Origin: Actinomycetota bacterium
GTDB lineage: Bacteria; Actinomycetota; CADDZG01; JAHWKV01
Assembly (NCBI GenBank): GCA_030447305.1
Contig: JAUJPC010000001.1
Coordinates: forward strand, 184,782-248,781
Length of the DNA stretch: 64,000 nucleotides
Direction: 5' to 3'
Shown here in pieces: positions 51,166-59,400 of the stretch. Below the pieces are notes generated by a model, which was given only the letters and a program-made list of their open reading frames with translations, did no database searches and had not been told where the DNA came from. A program made the translations under genes and the position numbers. Within the stretch, counting starts at the first letter, position 1; each line of letters starts with the position of its first letter.

Positions 51166-51462
51166 TCTATAGGGTAGGAAGGCGCTACTTCGGGCCTGTG
51201 GGTCAGCTCATGTTCGACAACTCGATCGCAGCGAACGATCCGGCGCAGTCAATCCGGAATCGAGCAAAGCACCAGTCCGGAGCGACGAAGCAAGGCACAA
51301 CGGGTCATGGCCGGAGTCTTCTTCTAAGGTTTGGCGAATTCCGCGCGCTGACTGCTGATGGTCTAGACCTGGCGGTCCACATCCTGTCCGGCCTTCTAGA
51401 AGCCGGTGTCGAGAAGGACAAGGGCGAAGGACGAAAACCGCCCTTGACATCACCTGCGAACC
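51166..51462 (+). repeat. Imperfect direct repeat, copy A
   Basis: Matches 54393-54686 in two strong blocks (51168-51219 and 51366-51402) and a shared end GAAGGACGAAAAC...TGCGAACC. The blocks enclose the small-gene copies. The two copies flank the minus-strand nuclease-like gene. Confidence 0.7.
51198..51447 (+). pseudogene. Paralogue (copy A) of the small recombinase-adjacent gene
   Basis: In frame from GTG 51198 the sequence reads MGQLMFDN... and DGLDLAVHILSGLLEA, homologous to copy B at 54423. The downstream TGA used by copy B is present at 51445-51447 but out of frame by a 2-base length difference, so the frame runs on to 51644 with unrelated sequence. It is probably a decayed copy. No recombinase gene follows it. 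Confidence 0.5.
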
Positions 51463-51810
51463 TTGAGCCAGCTGTAGTAACGGCAGGCTTATGGGATGGT
51501 ACGACCTGCTGTTTCGTACGGAAAGATTTCGATGGAGTTCACGCTGCCGGTTCTTCCCGGCGAAACACGAATCGTGATTTCGAATGGGGATCATCGGCAT
51601 CTCTTTCGATCCCGACGAAGAATCGCTGGCTCAAGGTCGTTTAAGCCTCGCAGCGGTGATCAGCGCTTTGCTGGCGAAAGACGTGTGGTCGGCAGCCGGA
51701 CTCGATCCTTCCGTTTTGACGAGATCGACTTTCAATAGTGATCCAGGGGTGAGCTCGGTCTTGCGCTTTACCCCTAAATTGGCCAAGCGCCACCAGCCCC
51801 GCCCCGAGAC
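51463..51810 (+). other. Stretch with possible small broken gene
   Basis: From ATG 51496 one frame reads MVRPAVSYGKISMEFTLPVL and on to VISNG; near 51585 the next frame continues GIIGISFDPDEESLAQGRLS...ALLAKDVWSAAGLDP to a stop at 51814. The join may be a frameshifted gene or two chance frames. Nothing else is visible here. Confidence 0.3.
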
Positions 51811-53658
51811 CTAGTTGCCAAGGGAACCGTTGTTCTCCTCGTTGGTGACAAGCGAGCCGCCCGAAGAACCTTTAACGGGCGGTTCCTGAAAAACATCCGA
51901 AAGAGAAGTTTTCGGATCCCGTTCAAGAAGTTCAACAAAGAGTCCGCCTGCGGACGCCTCTCCAATCGCAACCCAGTTCGACATCGAAAGGGAGTCGGCC
52001 TTCTCCCGACAGTAATTTCTGAGAGTCGTGCGAAGTTCTTCGAGATCCCACCGCAAGTCAACGTAAATGGTCACTCCAAGAGGATCGCCGAACGTCATTG
52101 AGGCATTCGACCAGCCCGTCTGCAGCACATGTTGTCCTATGTGCGCAACCACTCCTTCCCACTCTTTTCGTGTCTCGGCGCTTGAATCTAGCAGCGCAAT
52201 GGACGCAGAGATCCAGTGCTTTGGGCGCTCATCCTCCAAACGTTCCAGGAGCTTTGCAAATTTTGGTGGCAAGAATTGCTCTGGTTTTGGGGTTTCAACT
52301 CTGCGCGCTCCTGAGCGTGCGAAGTACCATGAGTCAATCTTTTCCGTGTAGCTCATCAATCGAAATGCGTCCGGCGAGTCCGCATCTTCGAAGTACTGGT
52401 CAAAGTAAAGGCCCTCGAGGATATAGTTGCCAACCCAGTCAAGTTCGTCGTGCGCCTTGATCCGTCCGTCGCGCTCCAATCTTTGGCGACGCATCAGGTA
52501 GTGAACCAGCTGAGCGCCATTAAGAAGGTCTGCAACGGCCATCAGGTCCGTTAGTGAAAGCACCCACGGAACCGATCCTGCCTGCGGCAGAACGCCGATT
52601 GACCTAAGGCGATGGGCCTCCGTTGCCCAGACTGTAACGTCGTCAAGACAGACGATTACCTCGAATTGGTATGGCGCGCGCAAGATCTGTGCTTGTCGGT
52701 CAGTGAACCCGATGTCCTGTGCGGACTTGGTAGTCAATTCGGCCCTAAGGGTGGAGTGTTGACCGGCCGCTTGTTCGATCAGGACTCCTAGATCTCTACG
52801 CATGCGCTGTGGGGCACCGCGCCGAGCGGGTGCAGAAAGGCGGCCCGCTTTGCACTGTAGGCGTAGCGCGACGTCATCTGCTCCCACCAGACCGTCAAGG
52901 TCGCCTGAATTGGTTTTGGAGTTCCAAGCAATACCAGTCCACGACTCGCTGCCCGGAAGGGTGCCGGCGATCAACCCGCAAGCTTCGCGCTCAACGAATT
53001 GGCCGCGGGCATCCGCATATCGTTCCCACACAGCAGCGTCCTGCCTCAGGAGATCCTCCATGACCGGCCTAATCGCCGCCCGAAAAGAACTTGGCACAGG
53101 AAGAAAGTAGCCGTCCGCGCACTTGAGAATGGGCCGCACTGTAAGTGGATGGGCGCCGCATGGGTACGCGTGATGATCAAGGTTAAATTCGCTTGCCTGG
53201 CACGTAAAGGCCCGGAAAAAGGCCTCGACAGTAGCGGGCTCTAATTCGGTCTCAGCTGACAATTCGGCAACGGTAATCTCTGTAAGGGAGCGAGAGTTCT
53301 CATGTAAGTAGGCCGTTGTCATCAAGCCAACTTGGAGCTTCGCTTCACTGGGACGCAGTCGGATTAACCACTCTGGGAGGTAGTCGCTCCGGTCGCGTCG
53401 GCGGTCTCTCTTTAGGGCACGGAGCAGTTCGCGATGCATTTCGGCCGCTTCAAGCTGACGAGGTTCGAGCCTTGCCAAGACTAGCTTTGGGATTGTCTCG
53501 CCCAACTTGATTGCTTCGGCGACGGTGAAGCCCAATAAATCCCGACAATCATTTTCAAACGGGTCGAGGCATCCATGAAGCACGCGAAGGAGATGCTCGT
53601 CGTAACTGGCGCCTCGAATCGCTAGCGATTCGATTCGCGTTTGGAGCGTGTACTCCAT
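51811..53658 (-). pseudogene. PD-(D/E)XK-like nuclease protein, C-terminal part of a frameshifted gene
   Basis: 615 residues from the first ATG of this frame. Near residues 223-300 the pattern E223...GDLDGLVGADDVALRLQCKAG (Asp255, Gln268, Lys270) and following APARRG...IEQAAGQ fits a PD-(D/E)XK endonuclease-like active site with Q-x-K. The rest is helical and unassigned. The frame is open upstream of the ATG (SQADDPNMEYTLQ), and the family-like sequence continues in the frame of 53622-54107, so the intact protein was probably ~770 residues. Likely a defence or DNA-processing gene; not a known named system. Confidence 0.6.
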
Positions 53659-54107
53659 GTTGGGATCATCGGCCTGACTCTGTGAGATTCCATCGCCTCC
53701 ACGAGCAGCAAGTGCCCCGAGATATCGAACAGTTTGCGAGCAAGGTCCAACGCTTCAAATGTGAGTTGTGTCGCTTCCATGGGCCCGATGGGAGATCGAT
53801 CTTCCAGGCTGGCCGTCAACGTTTGAAGAGCCAGATATTCAACGTGGGCCGGAGAGCGATCGCTCTCCCATTCTTTGTAAGTATCCGGATCTATCATGAG
53901 ATAGATCAGCGAGGCGCGTCCGAGCAAGTCGAAGGGATCCACCAGTTCGAGGATTTCGACGAGCCTCTTTCGGAGTTTGTCTTGCTCATCCCGGAGTTCT
54001 GTTGCGCTATCAATAAATGCGTCCCTTAGTTCGGCGTGTGATTCGGCCGTGAGGGTGTTCTGAAGATGAATGAAGCGCCCAAAGCGTGCCATCTCGCCGA
54101 AGGGCAT
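53622..54107 (-). pseudogene. N-terminal part of the frameshifted nuclease-like gene
   Basis: 161 residues: a coiled-coil start (LRDAFIDSATELRDEQDKLRKRLVEILELVDPFDLLGRASLIYLMIDPDTYKEWE in broken form), then EYLALQTLTAS and ARKLFDISGHLLLVEAME. It overlaps the next frame by more than 37 bases, and the last ~20 residues (VRPMIPTWSTRSKRESNR) look out of frame. A one-base deletion around 53660-53700 would explain the split. No slippery heptamer is visible, so programmed shifting is unlikely. Confidence 0.55.
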
Positions 54108-54422
54108 ACGTAGAACTTCATCGGGTCGAATCCCCCGTTTGGCACCGCCAGATGTCTTCGTTTTCAGGACTCCTTGCGGACTGGCCGAGATCTTCTGCGA
54201 CAGCCCTCTTCCTCTTGGAAACCCTAAGTCTTAAACAGAGGACTGACACTTGGAATCCAAACACAACATGTGGTACTGGGTGATCCCTGTCACCACAACA
54301 TTTAGTATATCAGGAGCACTCTCGACCTTGAGAAAATCAGTTCTTGCTGGGTCACCAAAGTTTTTTGTCCGATTTCGGCCATTTACCCCTGTTTATAGGG
54401 GTAGGAGGCGCTACTTCGGGCT
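54108..54422 (+). other. Gap with hairpin, no supported gene
   Basis: AT-richer than its surroundings. TACCCCT (54384-54390), loop GTTTAT, AGGGGTA (54397-54403) make a perfect 7-bp hairpin just before the recombinase-adjacent small gene. A weaker 4-bp version stands in front of copy A. Confidence 0.4.
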
Positions 54423-54686
54423 GTGGGTCAGCTCATGTCGGACAAAGCAGGTGCAAGGGACAGGTGGACCGATTCGGTCCCAAATCAGGCAGGGCAGCAA
54501 ATTGGCAGGGCGCAATGCGGAGCCAAGGGGCAAAGCCGGCGTCTACGTTTGAAGGCTGTGTATCTGGAGGTCGGTGCTGACAGGCTCGACCTCGCGGTTC
54601 ACATCCTCTCGGGGCTTCTAGAAGAAAATCTACGACAGGAGGTAGGCGCGAAGGACGAAAACTGCGCTTGACTTCGCGTGCGAACC
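54393..54686 (+). repeat. Imperfect direct repeat, copy B
   Basis: Partner of 51166-51462. The 37-base block 54588-54624 differs from 51366-51402 at five positions, all third codon positions and all synonymous in the frame DLAVHILSGLLE. Confidence 0.7.
54423..54671 (+). CDS. Small protein immediately upstream of the serine recombinase (copy B)
   Basis: 82 residues from a GTG: MGQLMSDKAG..., a basic Gln/Arg-rich middle, then ADRLDLAVHILSGLLEE and an acidic end. No family recognised. It ends 59 bases before the recombinase start. The conserved helix shared with copy A under synonymous-only change shows that the block is, or was, translated. Position suggests a recombination directionality factor or regulator; this is a hypothesis. 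ATG four codons later is an alternative start. Confidence 0.5.
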   Translation: MGQLMSDKAGARDRWTDSVPNQAGQQIGRAQCGAKGQSRRLRLKAVYLEVGADRLDLAVHILSGLLEENLRQEVGAKDENCA

Positions 54687-54730
54687 GAGGTCTCCTCCGA
54701 GGTCGTCTTTCCGACCAGAAAGGAGTGAGT

Positions 54731-56350
54731 TTGAGAATTGCAACCTATACAAGGATCTCCACCGATGAGGATCATCAGCCCTACTCCCTCGAAGCCCAGG
54801 CCGGAAGGCTGGAGTCTTACGTAACCAGCCAGGACGGCTGGGAGTTGGTGCGGACCTTCTCCGACCAGATGTCCGGGGCCAAGCTTGAACGGCCGGGGCT
54901 CCAGCGCGCTTTGACCGAGGCACGAGCTGCGCGATTCGATCTGTTGCTGGTTTACCGAGTCGACCGTTTCGCTCGCTCAGTGCGCGGTTTGGCGCAACTT
55001 CTGGAGGAGCTGGATGCCGCCGGCGTTGGCTTTCGCTCGGCGACGGAACCGTTCGATACCTCCACAGCTGCTGGCCGAATGATGGTGCAGATGCTCGGTG
55101 TGTTTGCCGAGTTTGAGCGAGCAACCATCATCGACAGAGTCATCGCGGGCATGGAACGCAAAGCAGCCAGGGGCGGCTGGTGTGTCGGCCCACCGCCATT
55201 CGGATACCAAATAGATGACGGCGTTCTGGCCGTAAATGAATCTGAGGCGCCATTAGTCCCGCTCATGTTCGACCTTTACGCGATGAAGCGTCTTGGCACG
55301 CGCGCCGTTGCGAACTGGCTGAACGATGCCGGACACCGCTCACGTTCCGGTCGAGCCTGGAGCCACACCGCGGTGACGACCGTCCTTCGAAACCGAACCT
55401 ATCTGGGCGAGGTGTACTTTCGAGGCAAGTGGCATCCGGCAAGCCATCAGCCACTGGTCAATTCCGAGCAATTCGACGCAGCGAACGTGATTCTGAATGA
55501 GCGGGGCGAAGATCTTTCCAAGCGCGCCTCGGTAAGCTCTGATTACCTGCTGACCGGTCTCGTCATCTGCGAGCTCTGTGGGAAGCATTACGTCGGCAAC
55601 GCCGCCCATGGCCGGTCAGCACGCTATCGCTACTACACCTGCCACAACCGCCAACGTTACGGAACCGGCACCTGCGCGTCAGAGAGGCTCTCAGCCGAGG
55701 AGTTAGACCAGGCGATCCTCGCCGCCCTGCTCACCACCTACGAAAAGACAGACCTGTTCGATCGGGCAGTCAAGGCCGCCGCCGGTCAGGCCGAGGCGGC
55801 CAGGGCCCGAAGGGAGGCCGAATTGGCGACGTTGATCAAGGAGTTGGAATGCACCGAGGAGCGGATCGAGCGATACCTGCTGGCCTTCGAGGCAGGCAAC
55901 TTGCCGGAGTCAGCATGCGCTGAGCGGGTCAAGAAGCTGGCAACGAGGGTCGGGGAGTTGCAAGGTCGCCGCGTCGACCTGCTCTCGGAGCTGGAAGCGG
56001 GAGAACCAGCCGCTCCGACAGAATCGGATCTGTCGGACTTACGCCGGACGGTGGAGGAGGCCATTGCTGCTGGATCGCCCGCTACGCAGAAGGCTTTGAT
56101 TCAAGCTTTGGTCCACGAAATTCGAGTGATGGATCGCAACGAGATCCAACCAGTCTTCAAAATGCCACCGGGGGCTCAACCAGAGTCCCCGGTTCGCGCA
56201 CCGTATGGATTGGTCGGGATGGCCGGATTCGAACCGGCGGCCTCGGCGTCCCAAACGCCGCGCGCTAACCAAGCTGCGCTACATCCCGTCGAGCTAAGTC
56301 TATCGAGGGTCGACGGGACGAATGGAACAGGCCCTAAACTGATGGCCTAG
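54731..56350 (+). CDS. Large serine recombinase (site-specific integrase)
   Basis: 539 residues. Resolvase domain with catalytic Ser in YTRISTD (Ser10), YRVDRFARS and FAEFERATIIDRV; the recombinase domain has PFGYQ..., VLRNRTYLGEVY; the zinc ribbon has CELCGKHYVG...YYTCHN...C; a coiled coil follows. TTG start with AAAGGAG 5 bases upstream. The last ~40 residues (GMAGFEPAASASQTPRANQA...) are the antisense reading of tRNA-Pro, and the TAG ends on base 1 of tRNA-Arg, so the native C-terminus has been extended by chromosomal sequence at the insertion point. Confidence 0.9.
   Translation: MRIATYTRISTDEDHQPYSLEAQAGRLESYVTSQDGWELVRTFSDQMSGAKLERPGLQRALTEARAARFDLLLVYRVDRFARSVRGLAQLLEELDAAGVGFRSATEPFDTSTAAGRMMVQMLGVFAEFERATIIDRVIAGMERKAARGGWCVGPPPFGYQIDDGVLAVNESEAPLVPLMFDLYAMKRLGTRAVANWLNDAGHRSRSGRAWSHTAVTTVLRNRTYLGEVYFRGKWHPASHQPLVNSEQFDAANVILNERGEDLSKRASVSSDYLLTGLVICELCGKHYVGNAAHGRSARYRYYTCHNRQRYGTGTCASERLSAEELDQAILAALLTTYEKTDLFDRAVKAAAGQAEAARARREAELATLIKELECTEERIERYLLAFEAGNLPESACAERVKKLATRVGELQGRRVDLLSELEAGEPAAPTESDLSDLRRTVEEAIAAGSPATQKALIQALVHEIRVMDRNEIQPVFKMPPGAQPESPVRAPYGLVGMAGFEPAASASQTPRANQAALHPVELSLSRVDGTNGTGPKLMA
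56211..56288 (-). tRNA. tRNA-Pro(TGG)
   Basis: Minus strand, acceptor CGGGATG/CATCCCG, anticodon stem CGGCG/CGCCG with loop TTTGGGA (anticodon TGG), T loop TTCGAAT, discriminator A and an encoded CCA (56211-56213). It lies wholly within the antisense of the recombinase 3' end. Confidence 0.95.
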
Positions 56351-56423
56351 CGCTCGTAGCTCAACTGGATAGAGCAGACGGCTTCTACCCGTCAGGTTGG
56401 GGGTTCAAGTCCTCCCGGGCGCA
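56350..56423 (+). tRNA. tRNA-Arg(TCT)
   Basis: Acceptor GCGCTCG/CGGGCGC, anticodon stem GACGG/CCGTC with loop CTTCTAC (anticodon TCT), T loop TTCAAGT, discriminator A. CCA is not encoded. Its first base is the last base of the recombinase stop codon. Confidence 0.94.
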
Positions 56424-56485
56424 CGCTGGCTGCATCTGGCGTGGGATAGAGCCAGTGGCGCAGTCAAAGAGTCGCCTGGCAGTGC

Positions 56486-57070
56486 TCAGCTCAGCGCAGC
56501 GGAGGGCTTTGCGTCCGAAGCGTTGACTCTCACCAGGTCTTGGCGGCGGATGGTGGCGATGCTTCGGCGCTGGAGTGCTTTGACCGATCCGACCCTCTTG
56601 TTGAGAGCAGCGGCCGTCTCCTCCAGGGTTAGGCCTCCGACGATCCGAAGAAGCATGACCTCACGCTGGTCGTCGGTGAGATAGTGCAGCACCCTGCGGA
56701 CCTCGGCGATACCCAGCCGGTCCAGCGCCTCGTCCTCGGAGTTTCCCACCGGCCCGTACCGTTCGATCGATTGTGGCAGTTCGGGCTGTAAGGGCCTCCT
56801 GGCCCGCAGCCGCCTCTCGTCGAGTGCTCGATGGTGGGCGATTACGAAAACCCAGGATCGAAACTTGCTCTCACTGCCTTCGAAGCCGGACAAGTTCCGG
56901 ACGACCTGGACGAAGACCTCGCCGGTCAAGTCCTCAGGCTCCAGGGCGCCCTGGAGCCTGAGGTAACCGATTACTGCGGGGGAGAGATCCCGGTAAATCG
57001 TGCGCCATGCCCACTCTGCTCCGAGCTGCGCGGCGCACAGGACCTCCGGGAAGGATTCTCCAATCGCCAT
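56486..57070 (-). CDS. ECF-type sigma factor (pair 2)
   Basis: 194 residues, paralogue of the sigma at 35.7 kb: EPEDLTGEVFVQVVRNLSGFEG and FRSWVFVIAHHRALDERRLR in region 2, YLTDDQREVMLLRIVGGLTLEETAAALNKRVGSVKALQRRSIATIRR in region 4. It follows the membrane protein gene by 67 bases, the reverse of the order in pair 1. No further gene separates it from tRNA-Arg. Confidence 0.9.
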   Translation of the reverse strand: MAIGESFPEVLCAAQLGAEWAWRTIYRDLSPAVIGYLRLQGALEPEDLTGEVFVQVVRNLSGFEGSESKFRSWVFVIAHHRALDERRLRARRPLQPELPQSIERYGPVGNSEDEALDRLGIAEVRRVLHYLTDDQREVMLLRIVGGLTLEETAAALNKRVGSVKALQRRSIATIRRQDLVRVNASDAKPSAALS

Positions 57071-57137
57071 CTACTTCGTCCACTTAAAATGCGGACGGGG
57101 CCCGATCCTCGACATGAGACCAGCGTAGTCGTCGAAC

Positions 57138-58019
57138 CTACCGCTGGTTGGCCCTTGCCGTCTGCGACTCGTCGTCGTCCGTGTCGGAGTCGTCCGTGTC
57201 GTCGCCGCCACCCCGAGCCTTGCCCGACGCCGCCTCGGAAACTGCTTTGCCGCGCTCCGGGCCGGCTTCGGTGGAATCGATGGCCTCGTGAACCGCCGCA
57301 CTGGAGCTCTGGTTCTGGTTATCGGAGTCGGAGTCGGGGACGTTTACGCTCGCAGGCTTCTGCCGGGCCGCTTCGGAAACAGCCTTACCTCGTGCGGGGC
57401 CGGGCTCGGTTGCGTTGATCGCTGCATGCACGTCCTCGTTGGAGCGCTTACCCGACGTGGCTGAATCCTCCGGCAATCCTTCACCCTCGTCCTCAATCGG
57501 GTCGGTGCCCTCATCGGTGCCCTCTTCGACCTCTTCTTCAGCCTCTTCTTCTTCAACCTCGTCTGTGGCCACGGGAAGTTCGATGCCCACGACATCTGCT
57601 GCATTGGCAAACGTGTTTTGAACCGGTGCAGGAAGCTTTCCGGCGTAGGCGAGACCGCTGGTAGCGGCCATCGCAACGGCGATGCCTCCGGCGGCTAATT
57701 TGGCGGAGAGTGATGCAAACAGTGAGCTGAGCACGAGTTTCCTCCTTCGTTTCGGTAGCCCAGAAGCCTGGATGCCAGGCCCTGTGGCGTTGCTGGCCGG
57801 CCTCGCAGCCGGTTCGCCTTTGTCGACGAAGAGTTGAGTTGTCTCCAGGATGGCCGCCATGTGCTTTGCCTCGACCGACGGACCGGGCGAGATCTGGCCG
57901 ACCCGCCTTGTTCGGTCGACGAACGCCATCAGGCTCTCGTCGTACTGTCCGGCGGAGGGCGCCTCGCCGCGGACAAGCCGGTCGAAGTAAGCGTCATGCT
58001 GGCTACGGAGTTTTCTCAT
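57138..58019 (-). CDS. Single-span membrane protein paired with sigma factor 2 (anti-sigma candidate)
   Basis: 293 residues. A cytoplasmic N-terminus of ~95 residues, one membrane segment (about 100-125), then AGKLPAPVQNTFANAADVVGIELP, equivalent to a motif in the pair-1 protein. The outer part is acidic (EEEEAEEEVEEG) and holds two ~25-residue repeats of the form H.AI..TE.GP.RGKAVSEAA, near 200 and 245. No zinc anti-sigma motif. Role inferred from the neighbour and the paralogous pair. Confidence 0.65.
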   Translation of the reverse strand: MRKLRSQHDAYFDRLVRGEAPSAGQYDESLMAFVDRTRRVGQISPGPSVEAKHMAAILETTQLFVDKGEPAARPASNATGPGIQASGLPKRRRKLVLSSLFASLSAKLAAGGIAVAMAATSGLAYAGKLPAPVQNTFANAADVVGIELPVATDEVEEEEAEEEVEEGTDEGTDPIEDEGEGLPEDSATSGKRSNEDVHAAINATEPGPARGKAVSEAARQKPASVNVPDSDSDNQNQSSSAAVHEAIDSTEAGPERGKAVSEAASGKARGGGDDTDDSDTDDDESQTARANQR

Positions 58020-58074
58020 CTCACTTGAGTAACCGCCGGGAACGCCCGCAGTGATACCGCCGGATTGTTTTTTT

Positions 58075-58114
58075 GTCCCTTACGCCGAAAAAGGGACGGG
58101 CTGGCTGGCCCGTC
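58075..58114 (+). promoter_or_regulatory. Two alternative hairpins in the leader of the Lys-rich gene
   Basis: GTCCCTT (58075-58081)/AAGGGAC (58091-58097), and GACGGGC (58095-58101)/GCCCGTC (58108-58114). They share GAC at 58095-58097, so only one can form at a time. Preceded by a run of T residues. Confidence 0.4.
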
Positions 58115-58155
58115 TATGGGTAAGACTTCTGAACAAGCGAGAAAGGAGAAGCCCT

Positions 58156-58290
58156 ATGGCAAACAAGAAAGACACCAAGGCCTTGAAGAACGCCAAGAAG
58201 ACCTTGAGGAAAGCTCGCAAGGCGGTAAGGGCTCTGTCCCGGAAGGTGCGGAAGGGGAAGAAGGGCAAGGCTTCCAGCACGAAGAAGTAG
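58156..58290 (+). CDS. Lysine-rich 44-residue basic protein
   Basis: 44 residues, nearly half Lys/Arg: MANKKDTKALKNAKKTLRKA followed by RKAVRALSRKVRKGKKGK. Composition like histone H1 tails or small nucleic-acid-binding proteins; heptad-like spacing suggests an amphipathic helix. Strong AAAGGAG 8 bases before the ATG. Divergent from the pair-2 membrane protein, convergent with the oxidase. Function unknown. Confidence 0.65.
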   Translation: MANKKDTKALKNAKKTLRKARKAVRALSRKVRKGKKGKASSTKK

Positions 58291-58297
58291 CCCTGGC

Positions 58298-59377
58298 CTA
58301 CGGCGCCAGGACCGATCCGTCGATCTCTCCGAGGGTCGAAAAGCCGCACAGCAGCATTGCCTCCTCCAGCTCCCGGCGCAGTATCTCCAGAACCGCAGAC
58401 GCTCCCTCCTCGCCTGCCAGCACCAGGCCCCAGAGGATCGGCCGGCCGATCAGAACCGCTCGGGCCCCCATGGCGACCGCCTTCAGGACGTCGCTACCCC
58501 GGCGGATGCCGCCGTCGACGTACACCTCACAGGCTCCGGCGACCCGGTCCACCACGTGGGGGAGCGCCTCGCAGGTCGCCGGGGCGGTGTCGAGCTGGCG
58601 GCCGCCGTGGTTGCTGACGACTACCGCCGCCGCTCCCCGATCGGCCGAGCGGCGGGCATCGTCGCCCCGGCACACACCCTTCACAATCACCGGAAGCTCG
58701 GTGGTCCCGCACAGCCAGTCCAGGTCGTCGAAGCTGAGCGCCGACTCGAGGTATGTCCGCACGTAGGCAGCCAGCCCTGAGCCCTCGACCTGCGGAAAGT
58801 CGCCCTTCCCCACCGGGGCCACGTTGGCCACGGTTAGGCCGGGGGGAAGACGGAAGCCGTTGCGGGCGTCCCGCTCCCGGTTGCCCCACCCGGGAGCGTC
58901 GACCGTGAGTACAATGGCCTCGGCCCCCGCGGCCTCCGCCCTGGCAACCAGCTCCCGGGTTAAGCCCCTGTCCTTATATATGTAGAGCTGGAACCACTTG
59001 GGGCTGGAGGCGCAGGTAAAGACCTCCTCCATCGCAGTCGTAGACAGTGAGCTGAGGCAAAAGGCGGTATGCGCCCGGGCTGCCGCTCGGGCGGCGGCGA
59101 CCTCGCCTTCCGGGCAGGCCAGCTTGTGGAAGGCGGTGGGGGCAACCATGACAGGCATGGAGATCGGCCTTCTCAGCACGGTGGTACCGACGTCCATGGC
59201 TCTCACCCCGGCCATCACCCGGTAGTACAGATTCACGCGCTGCCAGGAGGCGGTGTTCTCCTTCAGCGTGACCTCATCGAGGGCGCCGCCCTCGTAGTAG
59301 TCGAAGACGTCCCGCTGCAACACCTTGTTGGCAGCCCTGCCGTAGTCGGCGACGTTGAGAAGTTCCGGCGTGGTCAT
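58298..59377 (-). CDS. FMN-dependent alpha-hydroxy-acid oxidase/dehydrogenase
   Basis: 359 residues. TIM barrel with DYYEGGA, MPVMVAPTAFHKLA, WFQLYIYKDR, LTVDAPGWGNRERD, PVIVKGVCRGDDA, the catalytic VSNHGGRQLD and VYVDGGIRRGSDVLKAVAMGA. Candidates are lactate, glycolate or (S)-2-hydroxy-acid oxidase. ATG at 59377 preferred; the open upstream part overlaps the regulator gene and is not supported. Confidence 0.9.
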   Translation of the reverse strand: MTTPELLNVADYGRAANKVLQRDVFDYYEGGALDEVTLKENTASWQRVNLYYRVMAGVRAMDVGTTVLRRPISMPVMVAPTAFHKLACPEGEVAAARAAARAHTAFCLSSLSTTAMEEVFTCASSPKWFQLYIYKDRGLTRELVARAEAAGAEAIVLTVDAPGWGNRERDARNGFRLPPGLTVANVAPVGKGDFPQVEGSGLAAYVRTYLESALSFDDLDWLCGTTELPVIVKGVCRGDDARRSADRGAAAVVVSNHGGRQLDTAPATCEALPHVVDRVAGACEVYVDGGIRRGSDVLKAVAMGARAVLIGRPILWGLVLAGEEGASAVLEILRRELEEAMLLCGFSTLGEIDGSVLAP

Positions 59378-59400
59378 TGGCAGAAGGATATTCCGAACCG

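Noticed and set aside
53655..53705. Programmed frameshift in the nuclease-like gene
   Set aside because: No slippery heptamer, no downstream pseudoknot or stimulatory hairpin seen in the overlap; a simple one-base deletion explains it.
54118..54151. GGGTCGAATCCCCCG...CACCGCCA resembles the 3' end of a tRNA and could be an attachment-site remnant
   Set aside because: The T loop is one base short, no acceptor partner exists, and it does not match tRNA-Pro, tRNA-Arg or tRNA-Gly of this window.
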